Source of the DNA: Aquimarina spongiae
GTDB lineage: Bacteria; Bacteroidota; Bacteroidia; Flavobacteriales; Flavobacteriaceae
Reading direction: 5' to 3'
Length of the DNA stretch: 64,000 nt
Assembly (NCBI RefSeq): GCF_900141785.1
Contig: NZ_FQYP01000007.1
Coordinates: forward strand, 124,001-188,000
The notes beneath the pieces are model-generated. The model had not been told where the DNA came from, did no database searches, and saw nothing but the letters and a program-made list of their open reading frames with translations. How positions within the stretch are numbered: position 1 is the first letter of the stretch; every line of letters starts with the position of its first letter. Of this stretch, positions 26,563-35,400 are shown piece after piece. The position numbers and the translations under genes were made by a program.

Positions 26563-27021
26563 CTACAAATATGGATCTACCAAGGTATAACCTAGTTGTT
26601 TTCTAATTTTCGTTACGTATTTGGAAATGTTTCCCGGTTCTATAGTCTTAGTTTTTGACGGTATGATGTAGCTATCCAAAACCTGATCATAAATCGTTTT
26701 AGTGCCAAAAGCTCCTAAGTCTGCACATATTTTTATATGTATCGCAATATGTTTATTTACTGTACTACAATTATACACTTCAATCCTTATATCAGGATCA
26801 TCATTAAGTTGTGCAGTAATGTAACTATTAACTGGGATCTCCATGTTTTCAATTTTCCCAGTTCTCATTTTATTAAACTGGCTTGAGTAATGGATATCAT
26901 AGCAATTCTCTCCACGTTGTACCAACTGTAAAGTTGTTTTTATACGTTTCCCAAATAGCCCACTCCCCAATTTGACTATTTGCGTTCTTGTATTGATAAT
27001 AGGATATGACATACAATTCAA
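26563..27021 (-). CDS. Unknown 152-residue protein sharing the promoter type of the sRNA array
   Basis: 152 residues from the first ATG (a second ATG is three codons in). No signal peptide or membrane helix is present. The sequence alternates beta-like and polar stretches (TRTQIVKLGSGLFGKRIKTT, NSYITAQLNDDPDIRIEV, HIAIHIKICADLG) and ends with a short helix and YTLVDPYL. I recognise no family. It lies downstream of the small-RNA array on the same strand. Its promoter has the same TGAAATA-N3-TGAAATA-N21-TANNTTTR layout as the RNAs, so it is likely co-regulated with them. Confidence 0.7.
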   Translation of the reverse strand: MNCMSYPIINTRTQIVKLGSGLFGKRIKTTLQLVQRGENCYDIHYSSQFNKMRTGKIENMEIPVNSYITAQLNDDPDIRIEVYNCSTVNKHIAIHIKICADLGAFGTKTIYDQVLDSYIIPSKTKTIEPGNISKYVTKIRKQLGYTLVDPYL

Positions 27022-27059
27022 TTTTAGATTAATAATGAAGTAGTAAATTAATTATGGAA

Positions 27060-27105
27060 TAAAATTATAGAATAATGAGGGCTAGAACTATTTCACGGTA
27101 TTTCA
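27060..27105 (-). promoter_or_regulatory. Direct-repeat promoter of the 152-residue gene
   Basis: On the minus strand TGAAATA (27105-27099), CCG, TGAAATA (27095-27089), then exactly 21 nt, then the -7 element TAATTTTA (27067-27060). The repeats are 10 nt apart. The same layout occurs before each unit of the adjacent RNA array. Confidence 0.65.
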
Positions 27106-27149
27106 TTAGAAGCTTAACTGATTTTAGAAATCCCCTTAAATGCCAAGCG

Positions 27150-27409
27150 CTGTAGAACCATACCCCCCAGATTCTACAGCACAATTATGTTAGATTGTAA
27201 ACTTGGCTTTATGAATATCAAATCATTTTGTTTTCCTGCAATTTTCCCTTGCTCATTGATTTGATATAACTTTCTTTTTAATGTTGGCTAATTTTATCTT
27301 GTAAACACAAAAAATACCTTCAATATCCCGAACACTATACTTTTTCTATATGAGTTTTGTGTGTCTTGAGTTATCATTTCAAAAGATGTTTTTTAATTGT
27401 TATTGTTTG
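27150..27409 (-). ncRNA. Candidate small RNA A (divergent, longer array member)
   Basis: About 260 nt. The -7 element TATATTTG is at 27416-27423 (minus). An internal 11-bp hairpin, ATATCAAATCA with TGATTTGATAT (27215-27267), has a purine-rich loop containing AAGGGAAAA and CAGGAAAAC. The 3' hairpin GCTGTAGAA/TTCTACAGC (about 27150-27180) has a GGGGGG-rich loop. No long T run follows the 3' hairpin, so termination here is weaker than in the other three units. Compared with units B-D the outer pairs of the first hairpin change from G-C to A-T on both arms, a compensatory change. Confidence 0.6.
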
Positions 27410-27415
27410 ATGAAA

Positions 27416-27461
27416 CAAATATATCTCGATCACTCAGAAAATAATATTTCATCATATTTCA
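27416..27461 (-). promoter_or_regulatory. Direct-repeat promoter of small RNA A
   Basis: TGAAATA twice with 10-nt periodicity (27461-27455 and 27451-27445 on the minus strand), 21 nt, then TATATTTG (27423-27416). A third TGAAATA-like repeat lies 12 nt further upstream. Confidence 0.65.
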
Positions 27462-27491
27462 TTATTTATTTCAAAAGTTATAAATAGTCCC

Positions 27492-27651
27492 AAAAAAAAA
27501 GCTGTAGGATCTACCCCCAGATCCTACAGCTTGGTCATCTAACATCGTCCTCTTAACACTCATTGTACATCAAATCATTTCTCCCTATGTTCTCCCTGAA
27601 TTATAAATCGATTTGATGCAACTTTATTCTTTAATACGTTTAATTAGTTTG
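27492..27651 (-). ncRNA. Candidate small RNA B
   Basis: About 160 nt, minus strand, from just past TATATTTG (27665-27658). The hairpin CATCAAATC/GATTTGATG (27568-27576 with 27610-27618) holds a loop with AGGGAGAACATAGGGAGA. The 3' end is a perfect 13-bp terminator stem AAGCTGTAGGATC/GATCCTACAGCTT (27499-27511 with 27520-27532), loop TGGGGGTA on the RNA, then nine U. No convincing ORF is seen on this strand. Confidence 0.75.
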
Positions 27652-27657
27652 ACAAGA

Positions 27658-27715
27658 CAAATATATGTGGGGCCATCAAAAAATAATATTTCATCATATT
27701 TCATTACTTATTTCA
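27658..27715 (-). promoter_or_regulatory. Direct-repeat promoter of small RNA B
   Basis: The minus strand carries three TGAAATA repeats (27715-27709, 27703-27697 and 27693-27687), 21 nt, then TATATTTG (27665-27658). Spacing between repeats is 12 and 10 nt. Confidence 0.65.
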
Positions 27716-27730
27716 TAATCCTCAAACATC

Positions 27731-27889
27731 ACAAAAAAAGCTGTAGAATCTACCCCCTGATCCTACAGCTTAGTCATCTAACATCGTCCTCTTAACTCAC
27801 ATCACACATCAAATCATTTCTCCCTATGTTCTCCCTAATTATAGATTGATCTGATGCGACTTTATTCTTTAATACGTTTAATTAGTTTG
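27731..27889 (-). ncRNA. Candidate small RNA C
   Basis: About 160 nt, minus strand. The hairpin pairs 27847-27856 with 27807-27816; one pair is G-U only on the minus-strand RNA and would be A-C on the plus strand. The terminator stem (27738-27750 with 27759-27771) also has a G-U pair valid only on the minus strand, loop AGGGGGTA, then a U run. It is nearly identical to B and D in the loop purines and the promoter-proximal sequence. Confidence 0.75.
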
Positions 27890-27895
27890 ACAAGA

Positions 27896-27953
27896 CAAAT
27901 ATATGTGAGGCTAGCAAAAAATAATATTTCATCATATTTCACATCTTATTTCA
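27896..27953 (-). promoter_or_regulatory. Direct-repeat promoter of small RNA C
   Basis: Repeats TGAAATA at 27941-27935 and 27931-27925 (minus), a third 12 nt upstream, 21-nt spacer, then TATATTTG at 27903-27896. Confidence 0.65.
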
Positions 27954-27968
27954 CCTTTCTAAAATGCT

Positions 27969-28126
27969 ATAAAAAAAGCTGTAGAATCTACCCCCTGATC
28001 CTACAGCTTGGCCATCTAACATCGTCCTTGACATTCATTTAGCATCAAATCATTTCTCCCTATGTTCTCCCTGAATTATTGATTGATCTGATGCTGCTTT
28101 ATTCTTTAATACGTTTAATTAGTTTG
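27969..28126 (-). ncRNA. Candidate small RNA D
   Basis: About 158 nt, minus strand. The hairpin GCATCAGATCA/TGATTTGATGC (28084-28094 with 28042-28052) has a loop with AGGGAGAACATAGGGAGA. The terminator stem (27976-27988 with 27997-28009) has one G-U, loop AGGGGGTA, and seven U. The outer G-C pairs of the first hairpin replace the A-U pairs of unit A. Confidence 0.75.
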
Positions 28127-28132
28127 ACAAGA

Positions 28133-28178
28133 CAAATATATGTGGGGCTAGCAAAAAATAATATTTCATCATATTTCA
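28133..28178 (-). promoter_or_regulatory. Direct-repeat promoter of small RNA D
   Basis: TGAAATA at 28178-28172 and 28168-28162 (minus), 21 nt, TATATTTG at 28140-28133. The third upstream repeat is missing because the KamA-like gene terminator begins there. Confidence 0.65.
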
Positions 28179-28187
28179 TCACAAAAC

Positions 28188-28221
28188 AAAAGAGCAGTAA
28201 TCACTTGATTTACTGCTCTTT
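28188..28221 (-). terminator. Terminator of the RiPP operon (after the KamA-like gene)
   Basis: AAAGAGCAGTAA and TTACTGCTCTTT (28189-28200, 28210-28221) form a 12-bp stem with a 9-nt loop. A U-rich tract follows on the minus strand, 36 nt past the KamA-like stop. Confidence 0.8.
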
Positions 28222-28256
28222 GATATCTATTTTATTTTCAGAAACACTCTAAGTCA

Positions 28257-29543
28257 CTAATGCATTTGCGCTAACGGCACCTTTTCTTCTTTGAATAATT
28301 CAAACAGATCTCCGGCACTCTTGGTATGTTCATCGTATGGAATCAATTTAATTTTTCCTTCTCCATCAGTTTCGGGGGGAGATTGAAGGCTCTTAAGCAC
28401 AAAATACTTTTCTCCGTTAATCTCGGTTACTCCATCCAACAATACTCGATTAAGGTCATTCATAAAAACCGGCCCTCTTACTGTTCTTGCCAGACCACTA
28501 GTTTCCTTTTGAGCTTCCTGAAAAACACGAAGTGCTTCTGCAAGAGGTACCCTAAAGCACGATTCTGGATTATGATCTGCTTCTACAAACAGATAGTAAG
28601 GCACTAAACCATTTGCTATTTGATGTTTCCATAGCGCAATAAGATCCTTTGGAGTATCATTAATACCTTTTACCAGAGGTCCTTGACAACGTATCACAGC
28701 TCCTGTCTGTCGTATACGTTGGATGGCTTCTTTTACCACATCATTTTCTAACTCTCTTGCGTGAGTAAAGTGCGCACAAAAGTTCAAATGTTTTCCTTTG
28801 GATTGTATGTATTCAAAGAGTTCTAATAGTGGCTCAGCATCTTTATCGGTAGTAAATCGGTATGGCCACCAGGCTAATGCCTTAGAATTAAAACGAATGA
28901 CTTGTACTGATTCTATTTCCAAAACAGGATCGATATATTCTTTAATTTTTGATGCTGTCAATACCAAAGGATCTGCACCAGTAAACAACACATCGGTAAT
29001 TTCTGGATTAGCTTTTAAATAGGGTATTGGATCGTATGGATCTCTATACGCAGTCTTTTTTTGAGCTTCTACATTATCAAACGCCACCCACCTGAAGCAA
29101 TAAGAACAATACGCATGACAAGTCTTTACCATAGGATCAGGAAACAGATTTAATATGGTTGGAAAATTTCTATAAGCTCCGGTAATAATCTTCCCATCCA
29201 TTTCGGGATACCCGGTATCGGCATGCTTTACTTCTGGATGCATCTTTTTTCTAACGGCTTGCACAAAACTATTCCTGGTTTTTGCATCCATGCCCAATTG
29301 AAACAATTGTTTTAGGTGTTCAAAATCAAAAGCACTTAACATTTCCTTTCTTGGGAAAATCAACTTATAAATTGGGTCTTCTGGAACCTCATCCCAGTTA
29401 ATCAGGTGTTCTAAAACATAATTATTTGCCTTAAAATGAAAAACAGTAGATAAAATGTCGAAGACCTCTCGCTCTCCTTCTGGTAATCTGTCGTAATATG
29501 GGGTGTTTTTAAAAGTTTTATTGTTGAATGATTTGAATATCAT
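28257..29543 (-). CDS. KamA-like radical SAM protein lacking the PLP-lysine motif
   Basis: 428 residues. The radical SAM cluster motif CHAYCSYC (CX3CX2C, about 142-149) and the FTGADPLVL region align with lysine 2,3-aminomutases. C-terminal phrases such as PYYLF, HFRVPL-like CFRVPLAEAL and TSG also match. However, the Gly-rich GGGGK segment, which holds the PLP lysine in true aminomutases, is replaced after TSG by LARTVRGPVFMNDLNRV. So the enzyme probably does not do the classical amino migration. It starts 18 nt after the cyclodehydratase gene, in the same operon as a RiPP precursor, so a peptide substrate is possible (inference). Confidence 0.85.
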   Translation of the reverse strand: MIFKSFNNKTFKNTPYYDRLPEGEREVFDILSTVFHFKANNYVLEHLINWDEVPEDPIYKLIFPRKEMLSAFDFEHLKQLFQLGMDAKTRNSFVQAVRKKMHPEVKHADTGYPEMDGKIITGAYRNFPTILNLFPDPMVKTCHAYCSYCFRWVAFDNVEAQKKTAYRDPYDPIPYLKANPEITDVLFTGADPLVLTASKIKEYIDPVLEIESVQVIRFNSKALAWWPYRFTTDKDAEPLLELFEYIQSKGKHLNFCAHFTHARELENDVVKEAIQRIRQTGAVIRCQGPLVKGINDTPKDLIALWKHQIANGLVPYYLFVEADHNPESCFRVPLAEALRVFQEAQKETSGLARTVRGPVFMNDLNRVLLDGVTEINGEKYFVLKSLQSPPETDGEGKIKLIPYDEHTKSAGDLFELFKEEKVPLAQMH

Positions 29544-29561
29544 AAGATGTGTTGTTGACGA

Positions 29562-31796
29562 TTAAATAAAGATACTTTTAGGATTGAGTTGGCTTTCAGA
29601 CAATTTATTGTCTAACCACCCCATTTTGACGGGTACATCATATAGTCTTCCTGGTCCCGTCCTTCTCCAGAAGTGACGCAGCCCAGGCGCTATTACTTTT
29701 ACAACGGGCAAACCTACATCTCCTTTTGTCAAATCAAGAAACAGGACCTCCAGATCATTTCTTTTTGCTGTTTGAATACAAAAATCTAGTGCGCTTTCTA
29801 AATCTGGATTGCACAAGGCAGGATAATCTGTTTGAAGATTCTTCTTTTGAGTAGCTGTTGGTTTTAAATATTGATCTGTTTCTAAAGTTGCTGTATTCAA
29901 CCAATCTATAAAAACAGGATCCTTTGTAAGATAGGTTTCTGATTGAACAATGGGTAATAATTGATTTAACTCTATTACTGCTCTCTCTATGGCTATATGA
30001 GCATCTACATGTGTTCCAAATGCATAAATAATATCACTTTTCTCAGCATTAATCAAGGATGAAATTGCCACAAATGTGGGTATATTCAGATCAGAAGTAA
30101 TATCCAAAACATAAATGGTACGATCTAAAGATCTGTAATATTCGCTTACCGTTTGCAGATAAGGATTTTTTGTAGTCGACAAATCTACCTCGGGCCTTCT
30201 AATTCGATTATACCACCAAATAGCGGCAGCATCTCTTTCTACCAGTTCTAGAAAACCTTGTAAAATAGCTTCTTTAATAGTATTTCCTGCAGCACAACCA
30301 TTAGAATCGGGATACGAGTACAATTTATTCTCGTCTTCTGATGGATATTGAGAATAACTAAAACAAGAAGGCAAGTGTTTATACTTTTGATGGGTTAATG
30401 AATAAAAAGAAGTCCATTCCATTTTTTCTTTACCATCAAAAGGCTGTGGAACATATGCATAAAACTTGGAAGTATTCTTGTTAATTTCTTCTCTGTTTTC
30501 AAATTGTGTTTCACTAAAATTCATGCATTCATTTGGCAAAATAGCATCCTCCAAATCCTCATAAGACGCGGTAAAGCTATACTCGTCGCCATGATACATC
30601 AAACTGTAGCGTTCTATTGCTTCGCAAAGTGCCCCTGTTTTTGCTTGACTACTATTTTTTCCTTTACCTCCGTTTCCACTACGCAAATGATGATTGAGCC
30701 AAAATAATGAAGTGCTTTGTAATGCTCTGTTACGACCAGAGGCAAAATTGAATATAGGCGTACCTTCCTTTTTATGGTATGGTGATACCTTAGGCACCAC
30801 TCCCGTGATCTTACTTATATGATGCTTATATTTTTTAAATGTTTCTTCGGCTGGAACGGTTCTATAGCCGCCCAAAGTATTGCTAATAGTTGTTGTAGCA
30901 TCAATAGTAATCGAAGCTGTCTTTTTCTTAAAGATATATTCATCACCACATGCTTTACACTGTGGTCGCTTGGTGACCGTATGGAGTGTACTTTGTATTG
31001 TTTTTGTGTCAAACGAAACAATTTTTCCTTCCAGTTTATGATTTTTTTCTTCGTATAACCATTGTATGGTTTCCATAGCTACCATATTATTAGTAATACG
31101 ATTAGAAATAGGGTGTTTGGGACGTATTTGACGCTCCTCATTATACCCTGTTGATTTATAAAACTGCTTAAACGGTTGGTTAATCATCAACCTATGATGC
31201 AAGCATTCCCAACATGCTGTTTGACCTGGAACAAAAATTGGCCCTATCATAGTTTCAATACCTGTGGGTTGAACCATTAACCATGTTTTTTTCTCTTTTA
31301 TAAACTTCTTGTTGAGTTCTTTTAAGGAGTTATTACTGTAATCGTCCGTTATTACAATAGTAATTGAAGATGGATCCGTACCAATTCGTATTCCAGTTTC
31401 GACGCAGATGTTTTTTAAAACAGTATCATCAACGTTTCCTACGGTATGGATTTGAATTGATTTTTTTGACAATACTCTTTTTAGCCTTTCGACATCAAAG
31501 CCCAATTGCTCCCAATACGCGGTTTGCTCTTCTGAAAAAGAGGAATCACCTTCTCTGATAAATCCTTTCCATTCGAAAGAGGATATAATTTTAAAAATTG
31601 AAATAAAATCTGACCGATCCAAAAAGTTTTGAGCAAGTTCCTGGGTAGAAAATTTACCCTTTCCTATTTCTTCCAAAACATCTATTTCTAATGGATCAGA
31701 TAAGGTAATAATATCATGATCAGAAATTACATGAAGTAATTTCTGATCAATTTTTGTGATATTAAGATTAGATTTTAACCTAGGGTTATCAATCAT
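29562..31796 (-). CDS. TOMM cyclodehydratase: E1-like leader-binding domain fused to YcaO
   Basis: 744 residues. The N-terminal half (about 1-300) is the E1-like partner domain with zinc-type cysteine pairs CWEC (about 197-200) and CKAC (about 283-286). The C-terminal half is the YcaO domain: GNGGKGKNSSQAKTGALCEAIERYS (ATP-binding Ser/Gly and Glu residues, from about 376) and EAILQGFLELVERDAAAIWWYN. Fused proteins of this kind use ATP to turn Cys/Ser/Thr of a precursor into azolines. The usual C-terminal PxPxP is not evident; the protein ends NPKSIFI. It lies 21 nt after the precursor gene. No azoline dehydrogenase (SagB-like) is nearby. Confidence 0.9.
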   Translation of the reverse strand: MIDNPRLKSNLNITKIDQKLLHVISDHDIITLSDPLEIDVLEEIGKGKFSTQELAQNFLDRSDFISIFKIISSFEWKGFIREGDSSFSEEQTAYWEQLGFDVERLKRVLSKKSIQIHTVGNVDDTVLKNICVETGIRIGTDPSSITIVITDDYSNNSLKELNKKFIKEKKTWLMVQPTGIETMIGPIFVPGQTACWECLHHRLMINQPFKQFYKSTGYNEERQIRPKHPISNRITNNMVAMETIQWLYEEKNHKLEGKIVSFDTKTIQSTLHTVTKRPQCKACGDEYIFKKKTASITIDATTTISNTLGGYRTVPAEETFKKYKHHISKITGVVPKVSPYHKKEGTPIFNFASGRNRALQSTSLFWLNHHLRSGNGGKGKNSSQAKTGALCEAIERYSLMYHGDEYSFTASYEDLEDAILPNECMNFSETQFENREEINKNTSKFYAYVPQPFDGKEKMEWTSFYSLTHQKYKHLPSCFSYSQYPSEDENKLYSYPDSNGCAAGNTIKEAILQGFLELVERDAAAIWWYNRIRRPEVDLSTTKNPYLQTVSEYYRSLDRTIYVLDITSDLNIPTFVAISSLINAEKSDIIYAFGTHVDAHIAIERAVIELNQLLPIVQSETYLTKDPVFIDWLNTATLETDQYLKPTATQKKNLQTDYPALCNPDLESALDFCIQTAKRNDLEVLFLDLTKGDVGLPVVKVIAPGLRHFWRRTGPGRLYDVPVKMGWLDNKLSESQLNPKSIFI

Positions 31797-31817
31797 AAAT
31801 TCTATAATGATTACTAT

Positions 31818-32453
31818 TTAGCAGCAAGTCATGATGATTTCTGCATCTGCTTTTTCATTAGCTTTAATTGTCAAAAGCATATCAGTATTAGGTATGTAAT
31901 TTGGCATCACTAATGTTTGATTGTAATTATCCAAATCTTTAATTCCCAAATTCATAGATGCAGTAGGTTTATCCTTATTCACTTTTGCAATAGTTTGGCT
32001 TTCTCCTCTATCGCTTAAAACCACTTTTTCTACCACCATAGGAGACTCCTTTACTGTGATAATTTTTTGATGATCGTCATCCGCAAATTTTTCTTTTGGC
32101 GTCACCAATAATGTTGGCCAGGCAGTGTGATGATCTAAGACTATTTCTAATCCTTGCTTTGGAAGCGTCATACCTACACCTTCAAAAGGTATTTTTTCTT
32201 CATCATCAAAATAAAACACATATTTGCTCTGGTCGTGTAATTTCCCATCGGTTAGAAAAGCGATCGTCTTTTTAGGATTTGTGAACGCATCATACAGGTC
32301 ACTATCCTTGGCGCAGGCTAGACATAATTCGTAGTATTTTCTACAAATCTCAAAGATCTTTTCCTGGTCATCTCCCCATGCAATTTTTTTTGACACTGCA
32401 GGTTCTGCATTATTGATAATACTTTGTAATTGATCAGTTTTAGAGTTTTCCAT
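31818..32453 (-). CDS. Probable TOMM precursor (NHLP-like leader) ending in Thr-Cys-Cys
   Basis: 211 residues, no signal peptide. The region ACAKDSDLYDAFTNPKKTIAFLTDG (about 47-70) resembles the nitrile-hydratase-like leader pattern (A..D..F...L..NP...L...G). The chain ends IIMTCC. Cysteines are otherwise few (at about 37, 44 and 47), so the terminal Thr-Cys-Cys stands out as the likely modified core. It sits between the kinase/cyclase gene and the cyclodehydratase gene, with 24- and 21-nt gaps. It is long for a precursor, and most of it may be a folded leader; a non-precursor role cannot be excluded. Confidence 0.65.
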   Translation of the reverse strand: MENSKTDQLQSIINNAEPAVSKKIAWGDDQEKIFEICRKYYELCLACAKDSDLYDAFTNPKKTIAFLTDGKLHDQSKYVFYFDDEEKIPFEGVGMTLPKQGLEIVLDHHTAWPTLLVTPKEKFADDDHQKIITVKESPMVVEKVVLSDRGESQTIAKVNKDKPTASMNLGIKDLDNYNQTLVMPNYIPNTDMLLTIKANEKADAEIIMTCC

Positions 32454-32477
32454 TTTTAATTATTTAGATGTGAATAC

Positions 32478-35400
32478 TTAGTTCAATGATTCTATCCGTT
32501 TGGATATAATTTCTTCTTTTTGTTGATCTTTAACCCAACTTTTATATGCATTACATGCATGTAGTTCAAGGATTCCGGCGCCTTGCTTTTTGGCAATTTC
32601 TATTGCAGTTTCAAAGAGTTCAACTTCGGTATCTGATATTTTTCCTTGTTTAGCACATTGTGCGTTTGCGAGCATATGGTATAATGAAGACAAAAATGCT
32701 TTTTCATCACTATTCTCACACCATTTTATAGCGTTTTTAGCTCTTTCTATCGCTTGATCATACAATTTCAGATTACTCAAAGTGTCAATCAAAACTCCCT
32801 CCAGATAAGAATGTAGATAGGTCTGTTTTGAAACAATCCTCATCTCAGAAAAACCTTCTTGATTTTCCGTTTTACCTATCCTCCAGTAATTATATACATT
32901 GGAGTACTCTGCCAAAAATCCCATTTCGGGGTATTCTTCAAAAAATGTAGTACTGATACCATTAAGTTCTTCGATCCACTTTTCGTCTCTGGTTAGCCAA
33001 GCGATTTGTATAAAATATACATTTGTGATCGCTATAGAAGGTACATGTTCTATTTGTATCGCCCAATCACGACCTTCTTTGACATGACGTTTGGCCGCTT
33101 CAATATCTCCCTGTAGCGCTAAACTAAATGCGTAATTGACGTGCGCATGAACTTTGGGATCAATCCCATTACGAAAAGCGATCTCTACATCCAAATCCTT
33201 ATTATACAAGGACAACGCTTCTTCAAAATGTGCAGATGCTTCAGGCAGAAAACCATCGGTAGTCACAAACATTCCCATAAGAGGTAGACTATCCAACAAA
33301 TTCTGTCTTGTTTCTGTTTTCCTGGCTTTTCTTATCATTGCCTTACACAGATACATCGCCTCCTTTCGATTAGAACGCATATGGTGATACTGCGCTAATC
33401 CCCAGTTACTGGTATGATCCGCACCACTGGATTGGAAGGTTTCCATAAAATCAACATCGTCTTTGAGCAACTCCTCTAATTGCATTGCTCTTTTCGAAAA
33501 CACTTCAATCTGCTCACTACCATATCCTTCTAAAACCATAAGGGCAGGAATGATAATTCGATTGGTTTCCAACTCATTTTTCCAAGAGGTTATTCCTTCA
33601 TCACATTGCTCAATCCATTCCAAACATTTCAAGGATTCGTTATAGGCTTCTTGGTTTAAGGATCTTCGTATAGAGAATTTTGTTTTGTTCAGCCCGTGAT
33701 GTATGGCTTTTTCGTAAGACTTGGCATTTGCATAGTGCTCTGCAAGTTCAAAAGGATTATCTCTCACCATATCATCAAAATCACTCTCGATGGTTTCTGC
33801 AATTCTACCATGGACCTCCTGTTTGAGTAAGGACACCATACTATCATAAGCTGCATCCCGAATTAAAGCGTGACGAAATACATACTTTTCATTTTGCACT
33901 TTACGATGATGATAAATCAGATTGGCGTCCATCAGTGCGTTCAGATTGGTTTGCACCATACCCTCATCATGTAGTGATGATTTCACCAATAAATCATAAG
34001 TAAACTCACGCCCTATGGCAGCAGCTAATTGAGCGGTTTCTTTGGCAAAACCGATATGATCCAATCGAGCATTTAATAACCCTTTCAGTGTTACAGGAAC
34101 CGAAGTAGCATCAAAACTTTGTGCCAACGTATATGTTCCCTCTTCTTGAACCAAATACTTCTCTTCCAACAACATTCGGGTCAAATCCTCTATAAATAAT
34201 GGTATCCCGTCTGCCTTTTCTACGATATAATCAAGAGCAGCAGATGCTATTGGTTGTTGTGATAATATATCTTTAATCAGAGATTCTGTAGCTATCTGAT
34301 CCAGTGTTTGCAGTGATATCTCGGAAATGTTTTCAGAATTCCAATCATATTTAAACTCTGGACGAGCGGTACCTAACAAAAAGAAGTTTTTCTGGTCCAA
34401 TTTTGAAATTATCGTGCTCAAAAAGTCTAAACTTGTTGGGTCGATCCAATGCAAATCTTCGATAATGACCGTAAACTTTTTATGTGTATCTATATGAAAT
34501 ACTAGTTTTTCTAAGGCATCATATAAGATCTCCTTTTGTTCAGTAGGGGAGGCTTCAGAAACTTGATAGGAGTCTCCTAATGGAATAGAAAACCAGGAAC
34601 ATATTATGGGGATAGCTTTTTCAGTATCGCAGTTTGCTTCTTTTAAGGCTTCCTCTAGATGTGGGATCACCAATTCTGGATCATGTATCCCAATATCTCT
34701 TTTCAACATTTCAAAAACAGGATGCAACGCATTGTTCTGATGTTCTGGAAGGCATCGACACTCGCGTACTATAAACTCATTATTGATCAGTTGTTTTTTG
34801 GTTTCGTAAATCAACTTGGACTTTCCTATTCCGGCTTGTCCTTTGATTACAATCGCTTTTCCATTATTAGATTGTATAGATTCCCAAGTGGTAAAGATCT
34901 GTTTCTGTTCTTTCTCACGACCAATCATCTTTTGATCGGCGCTACGTGGACTTAAATTAGAAAGGGCTTCGGTCTGGCGCTCTCCTGTTAACAAATACAC
35001 ATCTGTTGCATTTACAATTCCAGAGAATTCTTTGGTAGTAAATTCTTCAAATTCTAAATGCGCATCTAATAATTTTCTGGTCGTTGCAGTTGCCAGAATC
35101 TGCCCTGGTGGAGTCGTATATAAAAGATTAAAGGCAGTATTGGTTACCAATCCCTCTGGAGCTGTATTGTGCTTAATAAGTACTGTTCCAGAATTCATGG
35201 CTATTCTGATTTCTAACGCAACTCCATGATTTGCAAACAACAAAGTACTTCTTTTTTGTAGTTGGCCTATTAATTCTAAAGCTGTTCGTCCTGCCCTTCT
35301 AGCATCATTATCGCTTCCTTGAGGATAACCAAAACACATGACAATGGTATCTGCCATAACCCCCGAAATATGTGCACCGAAACGAACCCCTACATCCTTG

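Larger units (their letters stand above)
27480..28180. repeat. Tandem repeat, three units of about 238 bp (RNA units B-D)
   Basis: The terminator hairpin, the AACATCGTCC stretch, the CTCCC-rich loop, CTTTATTCTTTAATACGTTT and the promoter region recur with a period of 237-239 bp. A fourth, diverged and longer unit (A) lies at 27150-27461. The units have diverged enough to show compensatory changes. Confidence 0.9.

Noticed and set aside
27613..28042. Two similar plus-strand frames of 60-62 codons inside the array (27613-27795, 27854-28042)
   Set aside because: They look alike only because the DNA repeats. They lack good start contexts and cross the promoter and terminator elements of the minus-strand RNAs.
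27490..28130. The GGGA-rich loops as a CsrA/RsmA decoy RNA
   Set aside because: The GGA loop motifs fit the idea, but CsrA is generally missing from Bacteroidota, so I do not claim it.
27480..28180. The regularly spaced repeats as a CRISPR array
   Set aside because: The period is about 238 bp and the whole unit repeats, including the region between hairpins. There are no short repeats with unique spacers and no cas genes in the window.
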